Shown: positions 53,404 to 61,726, numbered from the stretch's first letter. The stretch: DNA of 64,000 nucleotides from Sphingobacteriales bacterium (GCA_027483645.1 JAIXUD010000010.1:272578-336577), one strand, 5' to 3'. Notes: generated from the sequence alone by a model not told the origin. Translations and numbers: made by a program.

Positions 53404-54801
53404 TTACATCTTCATGCGTGCTGGCGAAATACGCAAATATACCTGCGCTGCTACAGGAAACTTGCCATAATCAGCTTTTAAGAAATCATCTACTACGAAG
53501 GTTGTTGCTTGCAGGCCCATATTAAGATTGGTGTTGAGATATTGCACCAATCGAAAACTACTGCCCAGGGTTATGGCATTTAAGCTGAGATTTTTATCGT
53601 GTAAAGCTTCCTCATTATATCCCAGTTCCTCACCAGATTTCTGTATCCATTCATATCTGCCATAAAGCGCCCATTTTTTCCATTGCCAGTTGCTTTCTAA
53701 TAATATGGAGTGCTCGCTGTGCCCATGGTCAGCTTTATTGGTGCCATATATGAGTGTTGAGTTCAAGTGCTTTTCGTCGCCCCAGCCAATACTATGGATA
53801 ACAGAGGCAGTGGTTCGAAGAACGTCTTCGCCGGGGTGGTTTACTTCCGGCTCGTTAAGGAATGCTTGGGAGAACTGCACCGCCCAGTTCTCGTTGGGGT
53901 TGGCCATTAGGCGGTAGCTATAAGAATCAAACCGAGGCTTGTCGAAATTGAAACGATTTTCGTCTGGCTCACGCCCTGTGAAAATTGAACCCTCGGCCTT
54001 CAGCCATTTATAGCGCAGGCCCATGGTGCCTACCCCAAAAATAATATGCGTGGCATCTTGCCAATGGTGCCCAATGGGTGCATCGGGGTTGTGCCAGGCA
54101 CTTATGCGGTGCATAAACGCCACTGGCCCAACTGCAGGTTCGCCCGGGTAGCCCGCCGATACGGTGAGGTCTACATCTTTGGTGAAGGCATGGGTATAAC
54201 CTACGCTGAGGCCAGAAATAAGGTCGTGCGGGTGCTGCCTGTCAATAAGCGGCTGATCTTCCCAAGTTTCGCCTGATTGAAATAGCAGCGGGTACCCGTC
54301 GCCGCCATCGGTTAGCCTATCGGCTGACATCATGAGGCTGAAGCCCAGCAATCCTTTCTTGCCCACGCGCTTCTGCGCCATCCCCATTACCCAGTTTGGC
54401 GCGCTAAAGGCATCCTCGCCACGAGAGCCTGCATTAAACACATCTTGGTTGGTATAGCGCAAGAAAATACTGCCATGAAACATAAGCCCCCACTGCCGCT
54501 TAGTGTGCAGCATATAGCCGTACATGGGTGTGGCATCGGGCAGCCAACCTGTGCCAGAGCCATTGCGGTTCATTGGCAGACTGGGGGAGTATAGATGGCT
54601 CATAGTATGGCCAGTGCTATCCTTCTCATGGTTGTGCTGCTGGTGCGGCTTGCTCTTTGGCACCGTGTCTTTCTGCATGGGTGCAGATTTTTTAGAGGTA
54701 TCAGCGGGCATCTCATGATTGGTATGATTGTGGTTTTGGGCAGATAACGACCAGGTATTTGCCCACAGTAGGGCGATGATAATGCCGTATTTGATTTTCA
54801 T
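53404..54801 (-). CDS. Histidine-rich outer-membrane protein of a metal-linked cluster
   Basis: The 465-residue product has a signal peptide (IIIALLWANTWSLSAQ) followed by a histidine- and methionine-rich stretch (NHNHTNHEMPADTS, KPHQQHNHEKDSTGHTMSH, residues 22-70) that could bind copper or another soft metal. The rest alternates like a beta barrel (YGYMLHTKRQWGLMFHGSIF, LGFSLMMSADRLTD, MGLQATTFVV). No named family is certain. It begins 20 bases after the HMA-MauE gene and shares its operon, with a metal-type regulator upstream. A role in metal export or tolerance at the outer membrane is inferred. Confidence 0.8.
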   Translation of the reverse strand: MKIKYGIIIALLWANTWSLSAQNHNHTNHEMPADTSKKSAPMQKDTVPKSKPHQQHNHEKDSTGHTMSHLYSPSLPMNRNGSGTGWLPDATPMYGYMLHTKRQWGLMFHGSIFLRYTNQDVFNAGSRGEDAFSAPNWVMGMAQKRVGKKGLLGFSLMMSADRLTDGGDGYPLLFQSGETWEDQPLIDRQHPHDLISGLSVGYTHAFTKDVDLTVSAGYPGEPAVGPVAFMHRISAWHNPDAPIGHHWQDATHIIFGVGTMGLRYKWLKAEGSIFTGREPDENRFNFDKPRFDSYSYRLMANPNENWAVQFSQAFLNEPEVNHPGEDVLRTTASVIHSIGWGDEKHLNSTLIYGTNKADHGHSEHSILLESNWQWKKWALYGRYEWIQKSGEELGYNEEALHDKNLSLNAITLGSSFRLVQYLNTNLNMGLQATTFVVDDFLKADYGKFPVAAQVYLRISPARMKM

Positions 54802-54821
54802 TTTTCAGGTTTTTAAAGTTG

Positions 54822-55571
54822 TTATAGTAAGGTTATCAGCATGGTGGCCGCCATGGCTACCATCAATCCATCTTCTACTAGTGTTACGGTGCTCATGGGC
54901 AGGTTGAACACTGTACCCAGGCATGCACATTTAAATTTGCTTTTGCGTAGCACACTTCTCAATACCCCAATAGTGCTTACCGACATTACCACCAAAGTAA
55001 CACTGTTGGTAATGATGGGGTCAAAATGAGTAAGATATGCTATGCCCAATGCCAGTTCGATAAACGGGTAGAGGTATCCGTATCCTATCCATCTTTGTGC
55101 CACTATATCATAGCTGAGGTATGACATGGCGAAACCTTGCAAATCCAAGAGCTTGAAGAAAGAAAACGTAATGAAAAACAAGCCCATAAAGATGTTCATG
55201 GCACTCATCCAATTAAAGCCATTCATTACCTGGCCTATAGCTACACCACCTATAATATATAGGAACACCAAAATCAACGGCCAGTAGCTCTTCAAGGTAA
55301 TAGGCTCGTCAGTTTCGGTGGAGTGGGTAGGAGAGGGGGCTGCTGAGTGATGCCCGCCCTTTTGCTCTTCCAAATGGTAGTTACCCTTTTCGGCCAGCGC
55401 TTTGTTGAGGGTTTCCGTAGGTACATGGTATTCCATTTGCACCTCGGCCTCTTTATTTTCTAGGCTAACGGATACTTTTGTAATTCCCGCAATTTGGCTA
55501 AGGGTATCGGTTACTTTATCTCGGCAACTGGCGCAAGTCATGCCCGTTACGGAGTATTTATGTGTCATCAT
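54822..55571 (-). CDS. HMA metal-binding domain fused to MauE/DoxX-like membrane domain
   Basis: The product is 249 residues from ATG 55571 (a TTG reading adds nine). Residues 1-70 form a heavy-metal-associated domain with GMTCASC (Cys13, Cys16). After a His/Ser-rich linker come four hydrophobic segments (PLILVFLYIIGGVAIG, AMNIFMGLFFITFSFF, YPFIELALGIAYL, SVTLVVMSVSTIGVL) and a CACLG motif near residue 212, a feature of MauE-type redox-associated membrane proteins. It may handle copper(I) or reduce/transfer thiols at the membrane. A TAnnTTTG box lies upstream. Confidence 0.88.
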   Translation of the reverse strand: MMTHKYSVTGMTCASCRDKVTDTLSQIAGITKVSVSLENKEAEVQMEYHVPTETLNKALAEKGNYHLEEQKGGHHSAAPSPTHSTETDEPITLKSYWPLILVFLYIIGGVAIGQVMNGFNWMSAMNIFMGLFFITFSFFKLLDLQGFAMSYLSYDIVAQRWIGYGYLYPFIELALGIAYLTHFDPIITNSVTLVVMSVSTIGVLRSVLRKSKFKCACLGTVFNLPMSTVTLVEDGLMVAMAATMLITLL

Positions 55572-55595
55572 AGCTTGTACGTTTTTTATACAATA

Positions 55596-55603
55596 CAAAG
55601 CTA
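55596..55603 (-). promoter_or_regulatory. -7 box of the HMA-MauE operon
   Basis: TAGCTTTG (55603-55596, minus strand) matches TAnnTTTG, about 25 bases before the ATG at 55571. A TTG at the usual distance is lacking, which fits a promoter that depends on an activator such as the AraC protein encoded next to it. Confidence 0.6.
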
Positions 55604-55657
55604 TGCAAGTACTATGCCCGCACCGTTACACAATTCGGCTAAACATGTATAACATTT

Positions 55658-56227
55658 TCAGTTGCTTATGCCATCAATGAACTTGCGCTTTTGGTGGCGC
55701 ATTTCTTTAAAATAGCTAGGCGTGAATCCGGTAACCTTTTTAAACTGGCCCGATAGGTGCTGAACGCTGCTATAGCCCATGGAGAAGGCAATTTCGCTCA
55801 AGGTGAGCTCGCCATAAAACAGCAGTTCTTTTACGCGTTCTATTTTTTGAAGGATTATGTACTTTTCGATGGTAACCCCTTCTATGGATGAGAAAAGTTG
55901 GCTTAGGTAGCCATACTCGTGGTGGGTGTTGCGGGCGAGGTAATCGGAGTAATTGAGGTGCTCGGGCTTGGTTTGGTTGTGGTGTATGCTTTCTATTACG
56001 AGCGTTTTTACTTGCTCAATCAGGCGGGTTTTCTTATCGTCAATCAGTTCAAAACCTTGATGGGCCAACCTCTGGCGTATATTTTCAATTACTGCTGCAT
56101 CCAAATCGCTTGCGGTATGTACCAAGCCCAATTGCATGGAGTGCACCGCAATACCCGCTTGCTCCAGCTCATCGCGAACTACCTTAATGCAGCGCTGGCA
56201 AACCATATTTTTGATGTACAACTCCAT
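55658..56227 (-). CDS. AraC-family regulator with N-terminal metal-binding-like domain
   Basis: The product is 189 residues from ATG 56227 (the longer reading needs TTG and adds 21 residues). Residues 1-68 look like an HMA domain: MELYIKNMVCQRCIKVV has a C-x-x-C pair (Cys10, Cys13), with DELEQAGI and the typical final strand. Residues about 95-185 are an AraC helix-turn-helix pair (LTLSEIAFSMGYSSVQHLSGQ, FKKVTGFTPSYFKEMRH). The combination suggests a metal sensor controlling the HMA-MauE operon that begins 86 bases downstream. In most AraC proteins the sensor is a cupin, so this is a distinct arrangement. Confidence 0.88.
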   Translation of the reverse strand: MELYIKNMVCQRCIKVVRDELEQAGIAVHSMQLGLVHTASDLDAAVIENIRQRLAHQGFELIDDKKTRLIEQVKTLVIESIHHNQTKPEHLNYSDYLARNTHHEYGYLSQLFSSIEGVTIEKYIILQKIERVKELLFYGELTLSEIAFSMGYSSVQHLSGQFKKVTGFTPSYFKEMRHQKRKFIDGISN

Positions 56228-56232
56228 GATTC

Positions 56233-56240
56233 CAAATATA
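56233..56240 (-). promoter_or_regulatory. -7 box abutting the AraC gene start
   Basis: TATATTTG (56240-56233, minus strand) fits the consensus and ends six bases before the ATG at 56227. A transcript would begin at or next to the start codon. No TTG with normal spacing is seen. Confidence 0.5.
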
Positions 56241-56339
56241 GGCAACTTGGGGGGAAGAGCTAAATGTGAGCTTTTTTTACCTGCATTCAACTATTGTTGG
56301 TCGAAGATTAGTTTATTATTCAAAGCAAGGCATTGGCAG

Positions 56340-56488
56340 ATACCCTCTCGGGAGGGTCGACACACTCCTAGGCTATTTTTAACGGGCGATGAACCTCCAA
56401 TAATCGTAATGATTTAAAGCGAAGGAGGGTGCGGCGGGGTGGGTCCTTCGGAGTGGTGCTCTTGAATCCACGAGACTATGGATTCGAG
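56340..56488. other. Hairpin-rich intergenic stretch
   Basis: Three inverted repeats follow one another: ACCCTCTCGGGAGGGT at about 56341-56356, CGAAGGA ... TCCTTCG at 56421-56450, and CTTGAATCCA ... TGGATTCGAG at 56461-56488 (10 bp with one wobble, loop CGAGACTA). No gene is seen in the 531 bases 56228-56758 apart from this and the REP-like copy at 56635. Confidence 0.5.
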
Positions 56489-56634
56489 CACAAAATCCGG
56501 CGCTCGACATCATTATGTATGGTATATTTGTCTACGACTGAGGGTTATGCAATTAGTTTTATATTAGCGTGGTGTTATGAGGGCGGTGGGCGTAATGTAG
56601 TTCGACGAACGGGCTTCAAGTGTGAGTTGGTTGG

Positions 56635-56729
56635 TCAGTGCCCGCCCGTTTTTCCTCTAAGGCGGAAAGCGAGGCATAGCCTTTCAGCACTAGTTGCACA
56701 TAGGCAATAGCCTATGCGCAGTACGGGGG
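56635..56729 (-). repeat. REP/MITE-like element, family A, copy 1
   Basis: Read on the minus strand the element runs through CTGCGCATAGGCTATTGCCT, GTGCAACTAGTG, GGCTATGCC and TTCCGCCTTAG. Its palindromic parts would form two or three adjacent hairpins. Other copies or part-copies lie at 57161, 57351, 57513, 61671, 62351, 63117 and 63881. Confidence 0.8.
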
Positions 56730-56758
56730 CATGGGGATATAGAATAGAAAGAAAAATA

Positions 56759-57148
56759 ATGGAAAAAGCAAAAAGGATTACGACCCTTAAAATTGTATGC
56801 AAGTATATTATTATTTTGCTTATTGCATTAGGTTTGTTAAAGGCCATTATAGTTGCAACATTAACCATTATAGATCCCTGTGGACCTTACAGGGCTGTTT
56901 GCTCAGAATCCTTTAAAGGACGAATTATTGACAAATACACTGATAGAATTCAATTTATGGAAATAGATACAGGAGGAGGAATTTACACGATATCTTCTTT
57001 TTCATACGAATTAGATAGTATTGGGAAGATTGGAGACAGTATTGAAAAGATTACTGGAGAAAACAGGTGTTATTTATATACAAACGGTAGTAAAATGCTT
57101 GTAAAGTACAAATGGGTTTCTTCTCGATGCGATTTACAGATTCCTTAA
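56759..57148 (+). CDS. Hypothetical membrane-anchored protein
   Basis: The product is 129 residues from ATG 56759, after the A-rich leader GAAAGAAAAATA. A hydrophobic segment IIILLIALGLLKAIIVATLTII (about residues 17-38) is followed by a soluble domain with three cysteines (DPCGPYRAVCSESF and NRCYLY) and text FKGRIIDKYTDRIQFMEID that suggests beta structure. It is AT-rich compared with the core genes and lies between copies of the family A repeat, so it may have been acquired. I do not recognise the family. Confidence 0.65.
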   Translation: MEKAKRITTLKIVCKYIIILLIALGLLKAIIVATLTIIDPCGPYRAVCSESFKGRIIDKYTDRIQFMEIDTGGGIYTISSFSYELDSIGKIGDSIEKITGENRCYLYTNGSKMLVKYKWVSSRCDLQIP

Positions 57149-57160
57149 AATCAGCCCTGT

Positions 57161-57187
57161 CTAGGCTTTTTCAGCCTACGTGCAACT
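57161..57187 (+). repeat. Part-copy of family A repeat
   Basis: CTAGGCTTTTTCAGCCTACG followed by TGCAACT, the same variant as the start of the copy at 63881. Confidence 0.65.
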
Positions 57188-57225
57188 GAGGGTTTGATTG
57201 GTATTGCCACTTTTAAAAATAGCCT

Positions 57226-57308
57226 GTCATCCTCAGCCGTGTCGAAGTGTGCAAGCGATTGCTAAGCAATCCGAAGTTTTTCACGTAGGAGTGCGAGGTG
57301 CGGGTGAT
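57226..57308 (+). repeat. REP-like element, family B, third copy
   Basis: GTCATCCTCAGCCGTGTCGA, then GCAATCCGAAGTTTTTCACG and GTGCGGGTGAT follow the order of the copy at 14946-15026 with more changes. No GIY-YIG gene is beside this one. Confidence 0.65.
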
Positions 57309-57350
57309 GAAGGTGCGGTTTGTGATGAGGGTTATGCGAGGTTGGGAAGC

Positions 57351-57674
57351 CCCCCGCACTGCGCATAGGCTATTGCCTATGTGCAACTATTGTCAGTAGG
57401 CTATGCCTACCTTTCCGCCTTAGCGGAAACGGCGCTGGGCAGTGAACTTACCATAACACGTTTACCTTAACCAATGATGGCAGCCCTGCTAAGTTGGAGT
57501 TATCATCACACCCCCCCGCACTGCGCATAGGCTATTGCCTACGTGCAACTAGTGTTGGTAGGCTGTGCCTACCTTTTTGCCTTTGCGGAAACGGCGCTGA
57601 GCAATGAACTTTCTATAGCACTTTTACCTTAATCAATGATGGCAGCCCTGCTAAGTTGGAGTTATCATCACACC
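57351..57674 (+). repeat. 162-bp tandem duplication containing family A repeat
   Basis: Two direct copies (57351-57512 and 57513-57674) each have the full family A element (CCCCCGCACTGCGCATAGGC ... GGCGCTG) and the same 65-base trailer (ATGATGGCAGCCCTGCTAAG). They differ at about 10 % of positions. No gene lies in the 1048 bases 57149-58196. Confidence 0.88.
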
Positions 57675-57904
57675 TCTCTCTTATAACCGCCATGCGGCCT
57701 CAGCGTCTCCAACCTCCGTCAATGTGCGCATTTTTACCCTACGCGAAACTAGCAACCAATTATCCAGCCGTATACTTTCTGTAAAAAAAGCACCCTTCAT
57801 ATTCAAACACTTACATTTTCCCCAACGAAAAATGCGCCTCGAAACTTGCTTAATATAAAAATGGCTTATAAATTTGTATTGCATTCATTAATTGTTGTTG
57901 CTTG

Positions 57905-58040
57905 TAGGTAATCTCACTCTTATGTACCCCATACGTTTTGAAACCTGAAACGATGCTTTAATAAGGCCAGTGCAGCTTCTTGCCATTATAGGAAATCTCA
58001 CCCTTGCGCCTACTAGGTGCACGCTTGAAACCTAAACTGT
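57905..58040 (+). repeat. Two diverged direct repeats, 84-bp offset
   Basis: TAGGTAATCTCACTCTT ... GAAACCTGAAAC at 57905 recurs as TAGGAAATCTCACCCTT ... GAAACCTAAAC at 57989. Confidence 0.65.
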
Positions 58041-58102
58041 TTTGAATCACTGCATTGTTTGCCATCGCTACGGGCGTGCTTAATTCGTATTTATATCAGC
58101 TG

Positions 58103-58136
58103 TTGCAATAGTATTTCGCGGTAAAGGTTACATTTG
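58103..58136 (+). promoter_or_regulatory. Promoter of the bestrophin gene
   Basis: TTG 58103-58105, a 23-base spacer and TACATTTG 58129-58136. Transcription from about 58142 excludes the longer reading of the gene that begins at 58134 and supports the ATG at 58197. Confidence 0.7.
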
Positions 58137-58196
58137 CTCATGGCCTCATTTTATGCGGCCATATTACTTAGTATGTCGTTAATCGCACATCAAAAA

Positions 58197-59126
58197 ATGA
58201 TAAAATACGAACCGAACAAAAACTGGCTGCGAGACCTCTCGCACTTTAATCAGAGTAAAAGTATACGTAAAATATACCGCTCAGTACTAGCCCTGGGCGC
58301 TATTGTTACCCTATTCTGCATAATGGTCGATTACTTTGATTGGCACTCGCATCTGGAAATGGGGAGCGGCGTATATTCGCTGTTGGGTATCGCGTTGAGT
58401 ATTGTACTGGTTTTCCGTACCAATACTGCCTATGATAGGTGGTGGGAAGGCCGCAAACAATGGGGCGCATTAGTAAACAACTGCCGCAACCTAGCTTTAA
58501 TGCTGCATGCGGCCCTGCCCGAAAATGATAAAGAGAGCCGCAAGTATTTCGCCAAGCACATTACCAACTTCTGCATCTGCTTTAAAGAGCACCTGCGGGA
58601 TGGGCCTGAGATTGATGAGCTGATATTAATGTCGCCCGAGGAAAAAGAGACGTACCGTACCAAAAACCACGTGCCCAATTACATCAGCTTTCTTATCTAC
58701 AAGCGCATTGAACAGGCTTACCGCAACGGCGACATCAAGGATATGGATTTCCGCAACATGCAGCCTGCCGCCAACTCGCTGCTGGATATACTGGGTGCAT
58801 GCGAGCGCATCAAAAACACCCCAATACCGTTTTCCTACTCCATATACATCAAGCTATTTATTATTTTCTATGGTTTGTTTTTGCCTTTAGGGTTGATTGA
58901 GAGCATGGGCTACTGGACCATACCCATGTCGATGATTGTGTTTTTTGCATTTATTGGGCTGGAACTGATGGCAGAGGAAATTGAAGAGCCATTCGGGGAA
59001 GATAATAATGACCTACCAACCGCCACTATAGCCCACACCATCAAAAACAACGTATTCGAGATACTGGAGGCCAGGTACCCGGTTGTAGAAACCAAACAAG
59101 ACAACGAATATGTGGACTTGCCATGA
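58197..59126 (+). CDS. Bestrophin-family ion channel
   Basis: The product is 309 residues from ATG 58197. It has the prokaryotic bestrophin (UPF0187/YneE) pattern: NWLRDLSHFNQSKSIRKIYR, IVTLFCIMVDYFDW, ALSIVLVFRTNTAYDRWWEGR (the conserved RxNxAYxRWWEGR), KLFIIFYGLFLPLGLIESM and the C-terminal GLELMAEEIEEPFGEDNNDLP. Bacterial members form pentameric channels, KpBest being a sodium channel. The start follows from the promoter position. It is a single gene in a repeat-rich region. Confidence 0.93.
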   Translation: MIKYEPNKNWLRDLSHFNQSKSIRKIYRSVLALGAIVTLFCIMVDYFDWHSHLEMGSGVYSLLGIALSIVLVFRTNTAYDRWWEGRKQWGALVNNCRNLALMLHAALPENDKESRKYFAKHITNFCICFKEHLRDGPEIDELILMSPEEKETYRTKNHVPNYISFLIYKRIEQAYRNGDIKDMDFRNMQPAANSLLDILGACERIKNTPIPFSYSIYIKLFIIFYGLFLPLGLIESMGYWTIPMSMIVFFAFIGLELMAEEIEEPFGEDNNDLPTATIAHTIKNNVFEILEARYPVVETKQDNEYVDLP

Positions 59127-59225
59127 GGCGATTTTGAAAGCATCGTAAAAATATCTATACTAGTACATTGGCAACATTCTGTTAACCAAGGCTTAACAAC
59201 CTTAACCTAGCTTTACCGCTTGCCC

Positions 59226-60830
59226 ATGGACAACGAAAAAACCACCGCGAAGCTGCCAAGCAGCCTATTGCAGCAGCTTAACATTGAATTGGTTCTGGTG
59301 AAAGAGGCCGAATCGAAACACTTCCCCCAGGGGCCGTTTGTTGCCATAAGCCGCCACCTAGCTGGCGATTTGGATTATTTGCTGCTGTTGTATGCCATGC
59401 AAGGGGCACCAGCCGATAGTAAGGTGCTAACCTATGGCGAGGTACCTCAAACTGTTGCTACAGGCAATAGTATGCTAGCGGTGGAGAATAGAAAGATTAG
59501 CAAAGAGATTAATCAGATGCTGCAGCCGAGCCATCCACTCGGTGGCCATATAAACGGCGGCGGTGCTATTGGGTTTTTCCCTGCGCGCAAGCACCGGGTA
59601 ACCAAGGAAGGACGGGTGGTGGATAAGCTTTGGGAGCCAAACATCATTAAGCTCATCCGCGACCTAAAGCTACCCGTGGTGCCCATTAGCTTTCAAGCCA
59701 CCAACCCAAAGGCTTTGGCGCAACTGGTGGCCCATTTAAAAGGTGGCATCAAAACTCCTGCACCTGCTGAGAAGGTTATCATCAATGTGCGCATTGGTAC
59801 GGCCATTACGGTAGATGAAATCAACGAGTTTGCCCGCCCATCAAGGCTTTCCCGTTTTCTACGTGCCCGTACCGCAGCCCTTGGTACGCCGATTGAGGTG
59901 GAGCAATTTTACCTACCCGGCAATACCGCTACCGATACTGCCCAGCCACTAGCCCCTGTAGGCGATGCCGCGATGATAGCTAAGGAGATTGACCAGATAC
60001 GAGCCAACAATTTGTTATTTACCCAGGCAGAATTCGAGCTTTTTACCGCACGGGCATCGCAGATACCTCATGCGCTGCTGGAAATTGGTAGGCTGCGGGA
60101 GCTTACCTTCCGCGAGGTGCTGGAGGGCAGCAACAAGCCCCGAGACTTGGATGAATACGACCTATACTATGATCAGTTGATTATTTGGGATAAAACAGCC
60201 CAGCAAATAGTTGGCGGCTACCGCATTGGCCGTGGCGATTTCATTTATCAATCCTACGGGGTAAAGGGTTTCTATATTGGTAGCTTGTTCAAGTTTGCCA
60301 AGCCGTTTCACCCAATTTTAAAGGAAAGCATTGAGCTTGGCCGTGCCTACATTGTGCCCGAGTATCAGCGCAAGCGGTTGCCCCTTTTCCTGCTTTGGCG
60401 GGGCATACTGGCTTTTGTAACCCAAAACCCGCAGTTTAAATACCTTATAGGACCGCTCAGCATCAGCAAAATGTATTCTGATATCTCCAAGCAGCTTATC
60501 ATTGAGTTTGTAAAGAAGCACTACTACCACCACAAATTGGCCCAGCATGTAAAGCCCCGAAAGCCTTACAAAGTAACCATTGAAGACATCGACACCGATA
60601 TATTGATTGAAAATTTTGAAGGCGAGATACAAAAGCTGGATAACTTTATTGAGGACATTGAGCCGTTCCAGTTGCGGATACCGGTACTGATGAAAAAGTA
60701 CATTAAGCAAAAAGCGCGCATCATTTGCTTTAATGTTGACCCTAGTTTTTCTGATACGTTGGACGGGCTCATGCTGCTCGACTTGGCAGAACTGCCCGCG
60801 GAAACTATTGAAGCCCTTAAAATTGACTAA
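59226..60830 (+). CDS. OlsF-like bifunctional acyltransferase (ornithine-lipid synthesis)
   Basis: The product is 534 residues from ATG 59226 (a TTG lies six bases earlier). The N-terminal half (about 1-230) resembles a lysophospholipid-type O-acyltransferase (AISRHLAGDLDYLLLLYAMQ with the His/Asp pair, GGAIGFFPARK, LPVVPISFQA). The C-terminal half (about 280-530) is an OlsB-type GNAT N-acyltransferase (LLEIGRLRELTFREVLEG, IVGGYRIGRG, IELGRAYIVPEYQRKRLPLFLLW). This two-domain order is that of OlsF, which makes ornithine lipids from ornithine and acyl donors in Flavobacterium. Next to it (nine bases) is a PlsC-type acyltransferase. Ornithine as substrate is inferred. Confidence 0.82.
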   Translation: MDNEKTTAKLPSSLLQQLNIELVLVKEAESKHFPQGPFVAISRHLAGDLDYLLLLYAMQGAPADSKVLTYGEVPQTVATGNSMLAVENRKISKEINQMLQPSHPLGGHINGGGAIGFFPARKHRVTKEGRVVDKLWEPNIIKLIRDLKLPVVPISFQATNPKALAQLVAHLKGGIKTPAPAEKVIINVRIGTAITVDEINEFARPSRLSRFLRARTAALGTPIEVEQFYLPGNTATDTAQPLAPVGDAAMIAKEIDQIRANNLLFTQAEFELFTARASQIPHALLEIGRLRELTFREVLEGSNKPRDLDEYDLYYDQLIIWDKTAQQIVGGYRIGRGDFIYQSYGVKGFYIGSLFKFAKPFHPILKESIELGRAYIVPEYQRKRLPLFLLWRGILAFVTQNPQFKYLIGPLSISKMYSDISKQLIIEFVKKHYYHHKLAQHVKPRKPYKVTIEDIDTDILIENFEGEIQKLDNFIEDIEPFQLRIPVLMKKYIKQKARIICFNVDPSFSDTLDGLMLLDLAELPAETIEALKID

Positions 60831-60839
60831 TCTAACAAT

Positions 60840-61580
60840 ATGCGCTACCTACTTGGTTTTATAAGGCTTTGGATATTTTTCCTCTCCGGTTCGGCATACA
60901 TATTTGTACTGGGTATCAACTCTCTACTGCCGGGCAATAGAATGCGGCGCAGTTTTAAGATGCGCCAGCATTGGGCCCAGCGCATTAATGGCTGGTTGGG
61001 TGTAAAAATTACCGAAGTAGGGCAGCCGCCCAGCGGCGGTTACATATATGTAGCCAACCACCGCAGCTACCTCGATTCTGCCGTGGTGCTCAAGTATGTG
61101 TTCGCATCTATAGTAGCTAAAGCCGAAACGGGCAACTGGCCTTTTGTAGGGTGGGCTATAAGGCTGAGTTATACGGTTTTGATAAAACGCGACGACAAAA
61201 CCAGCCGCCAACATACCCGTGAGCAAGTACAGCGGCTCATGGAGCGTGGCTATTCGGTAATCATCTTCCCGGAAGGTACCACGTTTGAGGGGCCGGGAAT
61301 TCTTAATTTTCGGCCGGGGCCATTCCAAATTGCGGAGAATGGGCAATTCCCCATGGTGCCCGTTGCCATTGAGTACGGCCTAAAAGAAGATGCTTGGGTA
61401 GGCGCCGATAACTTTGTGGGGCATTTCATCCGCTGCTTTGGCAAGTGGCGCACGCATGTCACCATCAGTTTTGGCCCGCCATTGCTACCCGCCCCCTGGG
61501 AAGAAAACCATGAAAAAGCAGTGGCCTGGATTACTGCCGAAACGCTTAGGCTGCATGGCGGTTATCAGAAGATATTGTGA
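60840..61580 (+). CDS. 1-acyl-sn-glycerol-3-phosphate acyltransferase (PlsC family)
   Basis: The 246-residue product has an N-terminal hydrophobic segment (WIFFLSGSAYIFVLGI), the acyltransferase block I VANHRSYLDSAVVL (NHxxxxD), block III IIFPEGTTFEGPG and block IV MVPVAIEYG. It acylates lysophosphatidate or a related lysolipid. It starts nine bases after the OlsF-like gene and is in operon with it, so it may supply or remodel acyl chains in the same lipid pathway. Confidence 0.92.
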   Translation: MRYLLGFIRLWIFFLSGSAYIFVLGINSLLPGNRMRRSFKMRQHWAQRINGWLGVKITEVGQPPSGGYIYVANHRSYLDSAVVLKYVFASIVAKAETGNWPFVGWAIRLSYTVLIKRDDKTSRQHTREQVQRLMERGYSVIIFPEGTTFEGPGILNFRPGPFQIAENGQFPMVPVAIEYGLKEDAWVGADNFVGHFIRCFGKWRTHVTISFGPPLLPAPWEENHEKAVAWITAETLRLHGGYQKIL

Positions 61581-61670
61581 TAATAACTTCGGTAAGGAAA
61601 TGGGAGTTAGTACAAGTCGAAAAACTTACGCTAATTTAACTGGCTATATGCTGACGCTAGATGTGGGGAG

Positions 61671-61724
61671 CCATAGCCTACCGACACTAGTTGCACATAG
61701 GCAATAGCCTATGCGCAGTGTGGG
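61671..61724 (-). repeat. Family A repeat, truncated copy
   Basis: Read on the minus strand: CACTGCGCATAGGCTATTGC, CTATGTGCAACTAGTG, TAGGCTATGG. It ends three bases before the stop codon of the GldN-like gene. Confidence 0.8.
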
Positions 61725-61726
61725 AT

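Noticed and set aside
56461..56500. Resemblance to a tRNA arm (GGATTCGAGC)
   Set aside because: No acceptor, D or anticodon arms can be drawn around it and the stem is not of tRNA form.
57681..57884. Minus-strand open frame of 67 codons in the repeat region
   Set aside because: No start context, no recognisable motif, basic random-looking composition and overlap with the end of the tandem duplication.
58134..58196. N-terminal extension of the bestrophin gene
   Set aside because: Its start overlaps the -7 box at 58129-58136, so it would not be in the mRNA.
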